Below, piece after piece: positions 35,009 to 44,447 of a stretch of 64,000 nt of DNA. Numbering within the stretch: the stretch's first letter is position 1; each line of letters begins with the position of its first letter. The notes beneath the pieces were generated by a model. That model did not search any database and was not told the origin of the DNA. It worked only from the letters and a program-made list of their open reading frames with translations. The stretch is from contig DATDIL010000098.1 of the NCBI GenBank assembly GCA_036521075.1, positions 1-64,000 on the forward strand. Reading direction: 5' to 3'. Source of the DNA: DAIDKA01 sp036521075 (GTDB lineage Bacteria; Pseudomonadota; Gammaproteobacteria; Steroidobacterales; Steroidobacteraceae). The position numbers and the translations under genes are program-made.

Positions 35009-35625
35009 CGCGCGCTCGCCCGCAGCGCATCCCGATCCTCGGCAGCGAGGCTTCGGGCAGGCGCGTGTTGACTCAACTGCAGGGCCCGGATGTAGGCGAC
35101 GATGGCCCAGCGGTCTGCGGGCGTGATGTGATCGGCGTAGGGATACATCACCCCGTAGCCGTCGCTCATCACCCGGAAGAAGTGACTGTCGGGCGCCGCG
35201 CGCAGACGCGGGATGTGAAAGCTCGGCGGGGCCGGAAATCCGCGCCGCGCAATCATGCCATCGCCATAGCCGGCACGGCCGTGGCAGGGCGCGCAGTAGA
35301 TATCGAAGCGCTCGCGGCCGCGCGTGAGCAGTGGCACGGTTATCGGCAAAGGATTGGGATAGTCCGCGCCGGCCGGCGCTGGAGGGGGGCCGGCGTCGAG
35401 CGTGCCGCTGCGGCCACTGCTGGTTCCGGCCAGTGCGCCGGCGGAATGTGGCACCGTGCCTTGAACCTGCTCGCGGGAGGAGTTGCCGTCCGCGAACAGC
35501 GCAGTCGGGGTTAGGGGTTTGTACTTGGGTTGATCGTACATTTCATGCAGGCCGCGCTCGCAACCCCCCAGTGCAACCGTGAGGGCAACCAGCATGGCCG
35601 CCGGCAACAGCGCTTGGCGCCTCAT
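35005..35625 (-). CDS. actE: Alternative Complex III monohaem cytochrome c subunit ActE
   Basis: A periplasmic lipoprotein cytochrome. The N terminus has a signal peptide with lipobox VALGGCERGL. The mature part has ERFDIYCAPCHGRAGYGDG with one CxxCH haem site, and a likely methionine ligand in SDGYGVMYPYADHI. The 206-residue length and GLHEMYDQPKYKPL near the start agree with ActE. I start at the ATG that overlaps the actD stop by four bases; the open frame extends further upstream but lies inside actD. Electrons probably pass from ActB/ActA through this subunit to the oxidase. Confidence 0.9.
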   Translation of the reverse strand: MRRQALLPAAMLVALTVALGGCERGLHEMYDQPKYKPLTPTALFADGNSSREQVQGTVPHSAGALAGTSSGRSGTLDAGPPPAPAGADYPNPLPITVPLLTRGRERFDIYCAPCHGRAGYGDGMIARRGFPAPPSFHIPRLRAAPDSHFFRVMSDGYGVMYPYADHITPADRWAIVAYIRALQLSQHAPARSLAAEDRDALRASAR

Positions 35626-36161
35626 TGCAGGACCTCGGTCACCGCGAGGGGACCGAGCATGTCGAGGAGACTGCGGGCACGGGACAGATCGAAGCCTGGG
35701 GCGTCGGCCCGCAACAGCAGAAAAAACCGATCGCTGGTGGCGCGCTCGAAGGCATGCACGGCGAACAGCGGATGGTGCAGGCGCGGAAGCCCGGCGCCCC
35801 TGAGCATGGCGATTACGCCGAACACGGCGGCACCGAGCAGGGTCATCTCCAGGGCGGGGGGCAAGAAGGCGGGCCAGCTGGCTGGCGGTCGTCCGCCGAC
35901 GTTGATCGGATAGTTGATCACCGCCGAATACCACTCCAGGGCGTAGGTGCCAGCGCCGCCAAGAATGGCCCCGAGCAGGGTCCACGACGCGATGCGATCC
36001 CGGCCCGTTCCCAATGCCGCGTTCAATTCCTCCACGGCGAGCGGCGAATACGCCTCGATGTGTGCATGCGGGTCGTCATGCCTTGCGCGCCGTGCTGCCA
36101 GCACCAGTTGCTGAGCGCTGGGAAATTCCGCGAGCAGCCCGTAAAGAGGGGCGGTGCTCAA
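35622..36161 (-). CDS. actD: Alternative Complex III subunit ActD (DUF3341)
   Basis: A 179-residue membrane subunit with two TM helices (SWTLLGAILGGAGTYALEW and PPALEMTLLGAAVFGVIAML). It begins MSTAPLYGLLAEFPSAQQL and carries the conserved block INVGGRPPASWPAFLP and RFFLLLRADAPGF, as in ActD/DUF3341. It serves a structural role at the membrane between ActC and the extracytoplasmic subunits in the known complex. Overlaps with actC and actE are four bases each. Confidence 0.92.
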   Translation of the reverse strand: MSTAPLYGLLAEFPSAQQLVLAARRARHDDPHAHIEAYSPLAVEELNAALGTGRDRIASWTLLGAILGGAGTYALEWYSAVINYPINVGGRPPASWPAFLPPALEMTLLGAAVFGVIAMLRGAGLPRLHHPLFAVHAFERATSDRFFLLLRADAPGFDLSRARSLLDMLGPLAVTEVLQ

Positions 36162-37483
36162 GGCGGCTCACCGGAGGGTCGGGGCACCAGCTTGCGCAGC
36201 TCGAACATGGAGACCACGGGCAGGAGGCGCACGAACAGCAAGAAGAGCAGGAAGAAGAGGCCGATGGAGCCGGCGAGGAAGGCCAAATCCCAGAAGGTCG
36301 GATAAAACATCCCCCAGCTGGAGGGGGTGAAGTCCTGATACAGGCTGGTGATGATGAGCATGAAGCGCTCCAGCCACATGCCGATCAGAACCAGGAGTGC
36401 GACGCCGAACAGCACCGCGTGGTTGCGCCGCAGACGGGCGCACCACAGCAGCTGAATCGCCAGCACATTGCAGAAAATCGTGCCCCAGAAAATCCAGGCA
36501 TAGGGGCCCACCATGCGGTGGGTGGTGACCGCTACCTCGTAGGGATCCATGCCGTAATAGGCGGTGAAGATTTCGCAGGCGTAGCTATAGTCGACCACCA
36601 GACCCACCGCGAGCAGGACTTTGGCGAGGTTCTCCAGGTGTCGGGCGGTGATGTACTGCTGCAATCCCAGCGCGCGTCGCATCGGGATCCCCAGCACCAG
36701 TACCATGGCGAAGCCGGAAAACAGCGCGCCGGCGACGAAGAAGGGTGGAAACAGCGTGGAGTGCCACCCCGGCAGCACGGCCTCGGAAAAATCCAGCGCT
36801 ACCATGCTGTGCACGGAGAACACCAGCGGCACGGCCAGCCCCGCGAGCAACAGGCTCACGGTCTCGAAGCGCTGCCACTGCGTGGCTGCGCCACGCCAGC
36901 CCAGGGCGAGCAAGCCGTAGAAGCGCGCCCTCCCCAGGGTGGGGGCGCGATCCCGCAGAGTGGCCAGATCCGGCAGCATGCCGACATACCAATACAGAAT
37001 CGACACGGTCAGATAGGCAAGAATGGCAAAGAAGTCCCACTCCAGGGAGCTGCGCCACTGGGGCCAGACGTTCATGACGTCCGGATACGGGAACAGCCAG
37101 TAGAAAAACCACGGTCGTCCCAGGTGCAGCACGGGAAAGATCCCGGAGACGGACACCGCGAAAACGGTCATCGCCTCCGCATAGCGGTTGATCGAGTTGC
37201 GCCAGTCCTTGCGGGCCAGGTACAGCGCGCCGGAGATGAACGTGCCGCCCATGCCGATGCCGATCCACCACACGTAATTGGCGATGGCGAAAGCCCACGC
37301 AACCGGCACGTTCAGGCCCCAGATCCCCACCCCCTTGTGCAGCAGCCACACGATGCCGCAGGCCAACAGCACGGTCAGCGCCGCGGCCGCCACCATCGCG
37401 GTGCGCCAGTACGGCCCAAAGCGCCGGTGCAGCGTGATGTGGCAGATGGCGTCCGAGACCGACTGATACGTCTGCTTGCTCAC
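36158..37483 (-). CDS. actC: Alternative Complex III quinol-oxidising membrane subunit ActC (NrfD-like)
   Basis: A polytopic membrane protein of the PsrC/NrfD family that binds quinol. The 441-residue product has about ten TM helices and the family blocks NYVWWIGIGMGGTFISGALYL, quoted in part, then GRPWFFYWLFPYPD, PGWHSTLFPPFFVAGALFSG and AYYGMDPYEV. The start is a GTG that overlaps the actB stop (GTGA) and gives MSKQTYQSVSDAICH; the open frame continues upstream inside actB but is not family-like. In the complex, ActC lies beside ActB and passes electrons from quinol to the Fe-S chain. Confidence 0.93.
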   Translation of the reverse strand: MSKQTYQSVSDAICHITLHRRFGPYWRTAMVAAAALTVLLACGIVWLLHKGVGIWGLNVPVAWAFAIANYVWWIGIGMGGTFISGALYLARKDWRNSINRYAEAMTVFAVSVSGIFPVLHLGRPWFFYWLFPYPDVMNVWPQWRSSLEWDFFAILAYLTVSILYWYVGMLPDLATLRDRAPTLGRARFYGLLALGWRGAATQWQRFETVSLLLAGLAVPLVFSVHSMVALDFSEAVLPGWHSTLFPPFFVAGALFSGFAMVLVLGIPMRRALGLQQYITARHLENLAKVLLAVGLVVDYSYACEIFTAYYGMDPYEVAVTTHRMVGPYAWIFWGTIFCNVLAIQLLWCARLRRNHAVLFGVALLVLIGMWLERFMLIITSLYQDFTPSSWGMFYPTFWDLAFLAGSIGLFFLLFLLFVRLLPVVSMFELRKLVPRPSGEPP

Positions 37484-40452
37484 GTCGGATCCTCTCCCAG
37501 GAGCGGATTCGGATTGCGCAGGCGCGCGAGATAACTGGTACGCGGGCGGGTGTTGAGCTCGCCCAGCATCACATAATCGCGCGCGGAGGCCTTTGCCTGG
37601 GCCACGGCGGAGCTCGCGTCGGACAGATCGCCGAAGCGGATCGCCTGAGTGGGGCAAGCCGCCTGGCAGGCCGTCAGGACTTCTCCGTCGCGGATACGCC
37701 GATCCTGTTTGTCGGCTTCGATGTGCGCGCTTTGGATGCGCTGGATGCAGTAGGTGCACTTCTCCATGACGCCGCGACGCCGCACCGTGACTTCGGGGTT
37801 GCGCTGCGCCTTGAGGCTTTCGGTGGTGTTATCCGCGTATTGGAGGAAATTGAAGCGGCGCACTTTGTAGGGACAGTTGTTGGAGCAGAAGCGCGTGCCG
37901 ACGCAACGGTTGTAGACCTGCACGTTGAGGCCCTCGGCATCGTGCACCGCCGCCTCCACCGGACACACCACTTCGCAGGGCGCGTGCTCGCACATCATGC
38001 AGGGCACCGGTTGGGAGTAGGCCCGAGGATTGGTCGCGTCCCCTTCGTAGTAGCGATCGACCCGAATCCAGTGCATTTCCCGTCCCCGCTGCACCTGGTC
38101 CTTGCCGACGACGGGAATGTTGTTCTCGGATTGGCAGGCGATGGTGCAAGCCTTGCAACCGATGCAGGCGTTGAGATCGATGGACATGCCCCAGGCGTAT
38201 TCACCCGGCGGCGGCTCGGCGTACAGACTGGGCGGGGTCCCGGGATAGGCGTCGGTTGCAGTCGCAAAATGCGGGTTGCTACGGTACTGCTCCCAGGTAC
38301 CCACGCGCAGCAGGTCGCGCCCCTGCAGGTTGAAATGATGCTGGGTGCTCGCCAGTTCAAAGCGCGCACCGGTGCGGCGAATCTGCAGTTCGGGCTCGGC
38401 CCAGGGATTGGTGTGGGTACGCAGCCGATAGGCATCGACCCCGCGTCCGTCGCCGATGCGCCCGGCCTGACGGCGCCCGTAGCCCAGATGCAGGGTCACA
38501 CTGCGCGCGGCCTGACCGGGCATGATCCAAACCGGCGCCTGGATTACCCGCTGCGCCAGCCGCAATTCAATCACATCGCCGTTGCTGAGCCGATGTTGGG
38601 CCGCCAGCGCAGGACTCACCAGGGCCGCATTGTCCCAGGTCAGTTGGGTCAAAGGCTTGGGCAGCTCCTGCAGCCAGCCGTTGTTGGACCATGAGCCATC
38701 GCCGATGGTGGGATCGGCACGAAACAGCAGTTCCAGTGCCGCAGTGGGGGGTGGCGGCGCTTTGATCCGGGTCAGGAAGGCTGTGCTGACCGTTGCCGTA
38801 CGCGGCGGCAGCAGCGTATTCGGGATCACCCCCTGTTGCAGGGCGGTGTTCCAGGTGATCTCATCCGGTAACGGATCCTGCCATTGTTTGCGCACCAGTG
38901 CGCGACCTTGCGCAGTCTGACCCAGCACCATGGCCAAGACCTCCGCCGCCGAGCGACCGTCATACAGCGGCGCAATCAGCGGCTGGGCGATGCTGGCCGT
39001 CCCGTCGTAGGCGCGCGCATCAGACCAGCTCTCCAGCTGATGGGCCATCGGCAGATGCCACTCGGCCAGCAGCCCGGTCTCATCGCGATACAGGCCCAGG
39101 TGGATGATGTGCGGGACCTTGGTCAGGGCGTCGTCAAATCGCAGCGGGGCGGGGGCGTCGTAGACGGGATTGCAATCCAGGATCCACAAGGTATCCACCC
39201 GCCCTGCGCGCAGCGCCTCGGCAAGTTCCGCCATCGTCCCGGCCTGTTCGGCATTGCGCTCCACCGGGTCGGTGTATTCGATCGTGGTGCCCACATTGCC
39301 CAAGGCGCCGTTCAGCAGGTGCCCCAGCGCATGAACCCAGGCCGGCTGGGAGGCGCCAACTACGATCAGTGAGGCGCCACGGTTGGCCTTCAGTTCGCTG
39401 AGCACGGCGTGCAACCAGCGCAGCTGCTGCGCATCGGTGTCACCGGACATCTCGAGTTTGACGCCCAATTCCTGCGCCAGCAGGCGCGCGAAGTGCTCGA
39501 TGCGCGCAGATTCCAATGCCAGTCGGTGATCGGCCATGCCGCCGGTCAAGGAGGGTGTGGACTCCACCACGTACAGGCGACTGGGCGTACCGTGGTTGTT
39601 TTCCGGTGTGCGCGTGGTGGCGTAGTCGCGCGCGTAGCGCACGCCGGCGGCCGGATCGCTGAGAAAATCCGCATCCAGCGAGAGAATGGTCTTCGCCCGA
39701 TCCAGTCGCAGGCGCGTTGCCAGGGGCACGCCGAGCGCGAGGCGCGCCCCGGCACGCGCGTTCGCGTTGCCCAGAGGCTCGTGGACATGCCAGGTCGCAC
39801 CCGGAAATTTTTCCAGCACCGCGCCCAGCTGCGCGGACAGCGTCGGGGAAGTGATCGCGCCGGTGAGAATGCGCAGTCGTGCGCCGCCGTCGCGCACATG
39901 GCGAGCGGTGGCCTCCACCACGGCCGCCGCAAACGCATCCCAGGTCGCCGTCGCCCCGCGGTTCATCACGCTCTGGGATCGATCCGGATCCCACAGCTGC
40001 AGTACCGCGGCCTGCGCAAAGATGTCCGTTGCGCCGAGACTTGCCGGATGCAGCGGATTGCCTTCGATCTTGGTCGGGCGTCCCATGCGATTTTCCACCA
40101 GCACACCTCGGGCGTAGCCATCGCGCATCAAGGTGGTGGCAAAGAAGCGCGGCAGGCCATCGATCTGCCCCACCGGCGCATGCACATACGGGACAATCTG
40201 ATCCTGGGGCGGGCGACCGCAGGCACTGAGGCCCGCCAGCGCCAGGGAGGCGGCCATGAATTGCAGAAAGCCACGCCGATCCAGGCGCAGAGCCTGCGCC
40301 AATTGCGGCTGCTGCTGGCGCAACCAGTGTACAAAGCCCTCGTTGTCGGCCAGTTCTTCCAGGCTGCGCCAGAACACCGGACCGCGCGCGGCCGCCAGAT
40401 GCGCTCGTGCCGCCGCGAGATCAAATGGGGCCGACGGCGTCACCGGTGACAT
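37480..40452 (-). CDS. actB: Alternative Complex III molybdopterin-oxidoreductase-like Fe-S subunit ActB
   Basis: A 990-residue fusion of a molybdopterin-oxidoreductase-like domain (about 60-740) and a four-cluster ferredoxin domain (about 760-960). The N terminus has a Tat-type motif DRRGFLQFMAASLALAGLSAC with Arg59-Arg60, so export by the Tat system is expected. The C-terminal part has cysteine blocks CIGCKACTIAC, CMMCEHAPCEVVC, CVGTRFCSNNC, CTYC and CQAACPTQAI, enough for several Fe-S clusters. No molybdenum cofactor is bound in characterised ActB proteins. It overlaps actA upstream by 13 bases and actC by four. Confidence 0.95.
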   Translation of the reverse strand: MSPVTPSAPFDLAAARAHLAAARGPVFWRSLEELADNEGFVHWLRQQQPQLAQALRLDRRGFLQFMAASLALAGLSACGRPPQDQIVPYVHAPVGQIDGLPRFFATTLMRDGYARGVLVENRMGRPTKIEGNPLHPASLGATDIFAQAAVLQLWDPDRSQSVMNRGATATWDAFAAAVVEATARHVRDGGARLRILTGAITSPTLSAQLGAVLEKFPGATWHVHEPLGNANARAGARLALGVPLATRLRLDRAKTILSLDADFLSDPAAGVRYARDYATTRTPENNHGTPSRLYVVESTPSLTGGMADHRLALESARIEHFARLLAQELGVKLEMSGDTDAQQLRWLHAVLSELKANRGASLIVVGASQPAWVHALGHLLNGALGNVGTTIEYTDPVERNAEQAGTMAELAEALRAGRVDTLWILDCNPVYDAPAPLRFDDALTKVPHIIHLGLYRDETGLLAEWHLPMAHQLESWSDARAYDGTASIAQPLIAPLYDGRSAAEVLAMVLGQTAQGRALVRKQWQDPLPDEITWNTALQQGVIPNTLLPPRTATVSTAFLTRIKAPPPPTAALELLFRADPTIGDGSWSNNGWLQELPKPLTQLTWDNAALVSPALAAQHRLSNGDVIELRLAQRVIQAPVWIMPGQAARSVTLHLGYGRRQAGRIGDGRGVDAYRLRTHTNPWAEPELQIRRTGARFELASTQHHFNLQGRDLLRVGTWEQYRSNPHFATATDAYPGTPPSLYAEPPPGEYAWGMSIDLNACIGCKACTIACQSENNIPVVGKDQVQRGREMHWIRVDRYYEGDATNPRAYSQPVPCMMCEHAPCEVVCPVEAAVHDAEGLNVQVYNRCVGTRFCSNNCPYKVRRFNFLQYADNTTESLKAQRNPEVTVRRRGVMEKCTYCIQRIQSAHIEADKQDRRIRDGEVLTACQAACPTQAIRFGDLSDASSAVAQAKASARDYVMLGELNTRPRTSYLARLRNPNPLLGEDPT

Positions 40453-41087
40453 ATGGAACAGTCCGTCAGCCGTTGCTTATCGATGTGATAAGCCAGCAGC
40501 AGCTGGGTGCCCGATGCCGCGGAACGGTCCGGTTGCCAATGCAGATTGAACACCTGATCCGCCGGTCGCAGCTGCCGCTGCGGGTTACGGTGACAGTCGA
40601 GGCACCATTGCATGGTCAGCGGCGCTACCCGCGCGGTGAGCGGCATCTCATCGATCTGTCCATGACAGCTCGCGCAGCCCACGCCCTTGGCGATGTGGAT
40701 GCTGTGATTGAAATACACAAAATCCGGCAGCTTGTGCAGTCGCTGCCAGTGAAAGGCCACGCCACTGCGATAGGCGCTCAGCAATGGTGCCAGCACGGTC
40801 TGATCAGTGTATAGCTGCGAATGGCAGCTCATGCAGGTGGAAAGCGACGGGATTCCCGCGTATGCCGAGTTCTCCACCGAACTGTGGCAGTAGCGGCAGT
40901 CAATGCCGTCATCGCCGACGTGATGCTTGTGGCTGAACGGAATCGGCTGCTCGAGCGCTTCATGGACCCCTGCCGGATAGGCCATCGCCGCGCGCCAGAC
41001 CAATACCAGCACGGCAATGAGCAGCCCGACCGCGAGCATGCTCAGCTGCAGCAGAAATCCAAATCGTCTGTGAAAGAGCTGGGCCAC
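40440..41087 (-). CDS. actA: Alternative Complex III pentahaem cytochrome c subunit ActA
   Basis: Membrane-anchored multihaem cytochrome that leads the operon. A single N-terminal TM helix (LSMLAVGLLIAVLVLVW) is followed by a haem domain with five CxxCH sites (CRYCH, CMSCH, CASCH, CLDCH, CSICH) and the conserved block PIPFSHKHHVGDDGIDC. I prefer the GTG at 41087, which gives MAQLFHRRFGF, the usual ActA start, and 215 residues. An in-frame ATG at 41186 would add 33 residues with no family similarity. The 260 bases between this start and pqiA form the divergent promoter region. Confidence 0.92.
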   Translation of the reverse strand: MAQLFHRRFGFLLQLSMLAVGLLIAVLVLVWRAAMAYPAGVHEALEQPIPFSHKHHVGDDGIDCRYCHSSVENSAYAGIPSLSTCMSCHSQLYTDQTVLAPLLSAYRSGVAFHWQRLHKLPDFVYFNHSIHIAKGVGCASCHGQIDEMPLTARVAPLTMQWCLDCHRNPQRQLRPADQVFNLHWQPDRSAASGTQLLLAYHIDKQRLTDCSICHR

Positions 41088-41347
41088 CCGAACCGTCCCC
41101 AGGGCGTCCTGCTGTTTTAGGTTCAGAAGCCGCAGCTCTAGTTTTAATACGTCGGCGCAATTCTCTCCGGGTGGGTTTGGGTACAACGCGTGTCAGACAA
41201 TTCCGACCGATGCTCAGTTACGCTATAGCCCAAACTGGCCATCTATCGGACTTCACCGCATCTGAAGAGGCGTATTGTCCGACGGCGACACGGTTTCCGT
41301 GGGGCGATACTTCAGGCGATTCATGCCACTGTCGGTCGCAGTTTCCT

Positions 41348-42559
41348 ATGACGATTGCCTGCCCGGACTGCGGCACGCTGCAGGAGCTGCCGCCGCTTCG
41401 ACCCAAGACAGCGTCGCTGTGCCCGACCTGTGGTCATCACCTGGAACGCACCAGCGGGCGCAGTCAGGCCGCAGCCTTTGTGCTGGCGCTGGGAACCTTC
41501 ACCCTCCTGTTTCCCGCCAATCTCGAACCGTTGATGAAGATCTCCATCCTGGGCGTCGAGCGGGAAACGCGCATTGGCTCGGGCGTCTTCAATTTATGGA
41601 ATGATCAGTGGGCGCTGTTCGCCGTGCTGGTGGGGGCCTTCGCGGTGGTGCTTCCGTTTATCCGCTTTGGCCTGTTAGCTGCCGTATTGGCCTGCGTTCA
41701 CACCGACTGGCGCCCGGCTTGGTTGGGCCGGGTCTATCGCTGGAGCCTACAGTTGGATGTTTGGGCGATGCCCGACGTCCTGCTGCTTGGCGCAGCAGTA
41801 GGTTACAGTCGCATCGAGGCGCGCATATCGGTCGATGTCGGTGTCGGTGGCATATGCCTGATCCTCGCGGCCGTCTGCGCCATGCTTTGCCGCGCAACGC
41901 TCGACCGTCGCTCGGTATGGCGCGCAGTGTCGCACGACCGGGCGTCCGCTCACCTGGGCGAGCCGGCGATATCCTGCACGGTGTGTGATCTGGCAGTGCC
42001 AGCGCGCGACCCATCGCGCCGCTGTCCGCGCTGCGCTGCCACCTTGCACTCGCGCAAGCCCTACAGCACGTTACGCACTCTCGCGCTCGCCATCGCAGCC
42101 CTTGCGCTCTATGTTCCGGCCAATCTCTACCCGATGAACACGAACGTGCAGTTGGGCGATACCGTCAAGTATCGAATCATCGATGGCGTCAGCGATCTAT
42201 TCAAAGCGGGCCTGTGGCCGTTGGGCGTCCTCATCTTCTGTACCAGCATCGCAATTCCACTGCTGAAGCTCGCGGGCTTGAGCTGGTTTCTGGTCTCGAT
42301 CCGGCGGCGCTCGGCCAAAGCGCTGGTCTTCAGGACGAAGCTATACCGGCTGATCGATGAGATCGGTCGCTGGTCGAATGTCGATGTGTTTACCCTCGCG
42401 ATATTCGTGCCCATGATTCAATTCGGGGGCCTTGCCACGGCTTCCGCCGGCATCGGCGGGGTCGCGTTCATTCTGGTGGTCACCCTTACCATGACTGCCT
42501 CACGGCTGTTCGATCCGCGGCTCATGTGGGACGCCGCTGCGCAGCGGGCAATCGCATGA
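41348..42559 (+). CDS. pqiA: PqiA/LetA-type membrane protein
   Basis: Inner-membrane partner of an MCE lipid-transport protein. The 403-residue product has two PqiA domains, each preceded by a zinc-ribbon-like cysteine pattern (CPDCGTLQEL...CPTCGHHLE and CTVCDLAVP...CPRCAATLHS) and followed by four TM helices. Both halves contain the family-typical FPANLEPLMKISILG / VPANLYPMNTNVQLG block. Start is the ATG directly before the first CxxC; no strong ribosome-binding site is seen there. Its stop overlaps the pqiB start (ATGA). Confidence 0.9.
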   Translation: MTIACPDCGTLQELPPLRPKTASLCPTCGHHLERTSGRSQAAAFVLALGTFTLLFPANLEPLMKISILGVERETRIGSGVFNLWNDQWALFAVLVGAFAVVLPFIRFGLLAAVLACVHTDWRPAWLGRVYRWSLQLDVWAMPDVLLLGAAVGYSRIEARISVDVGVGGICLILAAVCAMLCRATLDRRSVWRAVSHDRASAHLGEPAISCTVCDLAVPARDPSRRCPRCAATLHSRKPYSTLRTLALAIAALALYVPANLYPMNTNVQLGDTVKYRIIDGVSDLFKAGLWPLGVLIFCTSIAIPLLKLAGLSWFLVSIRRRSAKALVFRTKLYRLIDEIGRWSNVDVFTLAIFVPMIQFGGLATASAGIGGVAFILVVTLTMTASRLFDPRLMWDAAAQRAIA

Positions 42560-43851
42560 CTGAATTGCCAAGAACCGAAGGTGCAGAGCAGCACACCACG
42601 GCGCACCAGCATAGCAACAGATGGCCGGGATGGATCTGGGCTGTGCCGCTTGCCGCGATCGCCATCGTCGCCTGGTTGGTCGTGCGCGATATCGGGACGC
42701 GGGGCGTCGCAGTGACCGTGACCTTCGACAACGCGGGGCAAATGAAGGCAGATACGACTGAGGTGATATATCGGGGGATCGTCATCGGCAAGGTCAGCGA
42801 TGTGGCGCTCGCCGCCGACGGTTCCAGGGCCGTGGCTCGCCTGCGCATTCATGCTGATGCAAAGAAGTATTTGCGCAGCGCGACCCGCTTCTACCTTGAG
42901 GGCGGGTCCCCGAGCCTGGCGGATCCCGCATCGCTAAAAGCAATCGTGGCCGGTCCCACCATCCAAATGGTCCCCGGCGCAGGGGCCCCAACGCGCTCAT
43001 TTATGGGTCTGCTCGGCGAAGCGCCGGAGCGGCTGGCTGCTGCCGTTCCCTATCTGATCGCCTTCAGCGGCACCGTCGGCGATTTGAAGGCGGGTGCGCC
43101 GGTCACGCTGCTCGGTTTCAAGGTCGGCGAAGTGACGCAAGTCGGGCTGAGCATCGATGCGCAGCAAGGGAGCATTCACACGGTCACTGAGGTCGCGCTC
43201 GATCCGCTGCGTTTTCACATCAAAGGGACGATGCCCGGTACGACCGACTGGGTGCCGATCATGAACACGGCGTTGAAATCTCTTGTTGCGCATAACCTGC
43301 GTGCGCGGCTGACGCAATCACCACCGTTGGTGGGGTCCCGTGCAGTGGAGCTTGCCATCGTACCTGCGGCGCCGCCTGCCAGCTTCCAGGTCACTGATGG
43401 TTTTTTCGAAATCCCGACAGTCCAGGCCACTGGGTTGGACACCGTGGTACAAGGCATCGGTCAACTGCCTATTCGCGAGATTGGGAATAACGTGCGCGAC
43501 ATCACCGAGCACCTCAAGGCACTCTCCTCCGCGCCCCAACTCAATGACAGTATCGTGCACCTGGATGACGCCTTGAAGCAGCTCGACCAGACACTGCGCG
43601 TGGCGGGACCGAAAGTCGCGCCAACTCTTCAATCGGTACACGAGACGGTCGAAAGTCTAAAAGCCACCGCACGTCAACTCGACAAGGCCGTGAGCTCCGC
43701 CCAAACCCTCATGGGCACGGATCCTGCCGCACCGGACGGCAGTCTGCAACCCGCACTCTTGCATGTCAGCGAGGCCGCGCGGGCGATAAGAGGGCTCGCG
43801 GACTATCTCGATGCCCATCCGGAAGGCCTGCTCAAGGGGCGTGGCAAGTGA
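42556..43851 (+). CDS. pqiB: PqiB-like MCE-domain protein, short form
   Basis: Periplasmic protein anchored by one N-terminal TM helix (WIWAVPLAAIAIVAWLVV) with MCE/MlaD domains that form rings or tubes for lipid transport. I see two MCE-type segments: VAVTVTFDNAGQMKADTTEV with YRGIVIGKVSDV (about 50-120), and TVGDLKAGAPVTLLGFKVGEV (about 170-230). E. coli PqiB has three MCE domains and about 546 residues, while this protein has 431. A C-terminal coiled-coil-like region (about 300-400, with LDDALKQLDQTLRV and LKATARQLDKAV) follows. The stop overlaps pqiC. Confidence 0.88.
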   Translation: MTELPRTEGAEQHTTAHQHSNRWPGWIWAVPLAAIAIVAWLVVRDIGTRGVAVTVTFDNAGQMKADTTEVIYRGIVIGKVSDVALAADGSRAVARLRIHADAKKYLRSATRFYLEGGSPSLADPASLKAIVAGPTIQMVPGAGAPTRSFMGLLGEAPERLAAAVPYLIAFSGTVGDLKAGAPVTLLGFKVGEVTQVGLSIDAQQGSIHTVTEVALDPLRFHIKGTMPGTTDWVPIMNTALKSLVAHNLRARLTQSPPLVGSRAVELAIVPAAPPASFQVTDGFFEIPTVQATGLDTVVQGIGQLPIREIGNNVRDITEHLKALSSAPQLNDSIVHLDDALKQLDQTLRVAGPKVAPTLQSVHETVESLKATARQLDKAVSSAQTLMGTDPAAPDGSLQPALLHVSEAARAIRGLADYLDAHPEGLLKGRGK

Positions 43852-44447
43852 GCCGGCCGAAGGCGTGGACAGGCTGTCTGGTCCGGGTCTTGTGGCTCGG
43901 GCTAAGCGGCTTTGTCACTCTCGACGGATGCGCGTCCAGCCCGCCGGTGCAGTATTTCGCGCTCGAGCCGATCGCGGCCGGCGGCCCGCGGATCGCGCCG
44001 CGTTTGACCATCATCCAGGTCGCACAGGTGCACCTGCCGCCCACGCTCGATCAAAAGCAAATGGTGCGACATACCGGGCCCTACACGCTTCAGATCAGTG
44101 ATCAGCATCGGTGGAGTGCACCGCTTGATGAAATGATCCGACGAGTGCTGAGCCAGGATCTCATCGAAATGCTGCCTCCTCACAGCGTGGTGCTCCCAAA
44201 CGAGCCCGTGCCCTCGGCCACGCGGAAAATCGTCGTGAATGTTCTGGAGTTTGCTCCGGATGCAGCCGGTACGATTCAATTCAAGGGGACCTGGTCCCTC
44301 ATCGGCACGGGTCAGCCGCCACAGAGTCGATACGTCGCCCTCTCCGAAGCGGCTGACGCGAAAGACACGGCCGATCAGGTCAAAGGCATGAGTCGCATCC
44401 TGAGTCGGCTGGCCATGCAGATGGCCCAGGCCGCCGCCGGACCTTGA
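43848..44447 (+). CDS. pqiC: PqiC-like outer-membrane lipoprotein
   Basis: The third gene of the pqi operon. The 199-residue product has a signal peptide and lipobox-like site (LSGFVTLDGCASSPPVQYFAL, cysteine at about residue 28) and the ABC-type transport auxiliary/DUF330 fold. Family blocks are QVHLPPTLDQKQMV, WSAPLDEMIRRVLSQDLIEM and KIVVNVLEF. PqiC anchors the MCE tube at the outer membrane in E. coli. It starts inside the pqiB stop codon and is followed by 130 non-coding bases. Confidence 0.87.
   Translation: MSRPKAWTGCLVRVLWLGLSGFVTLDGCASSPPVQYFALEPIAAGGPRIAPRLTIIQVAQVHLPPTLDQKQMVRHTGPYTLQISDQHRWSAPLDEMIRRVLSQDLIEMLPPHSVVLPNEPVPSATRKIVVNVLEFAPDAAGTIQFKGTWSLIGTGQPPQSRYVALSEAADAKDTADQVKGMSRILSRLAMQMAQAAAGP

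Noticed and set aside
36014..37534. Long open plus-strand frame opposite actC and actD
   Set aside because: Its product is a Gln/His/Arg-rich string with no motif, while the minus strand encodes clear NrfD-like and DUF3341 proteins.
40440..41186. Longer actA beginning at the ATG at 41186
   Set aside because: The added residues have no similarity to ActA, while the GTG at 41087 gives the usual MAQLF start. It cannot be fully excluded.
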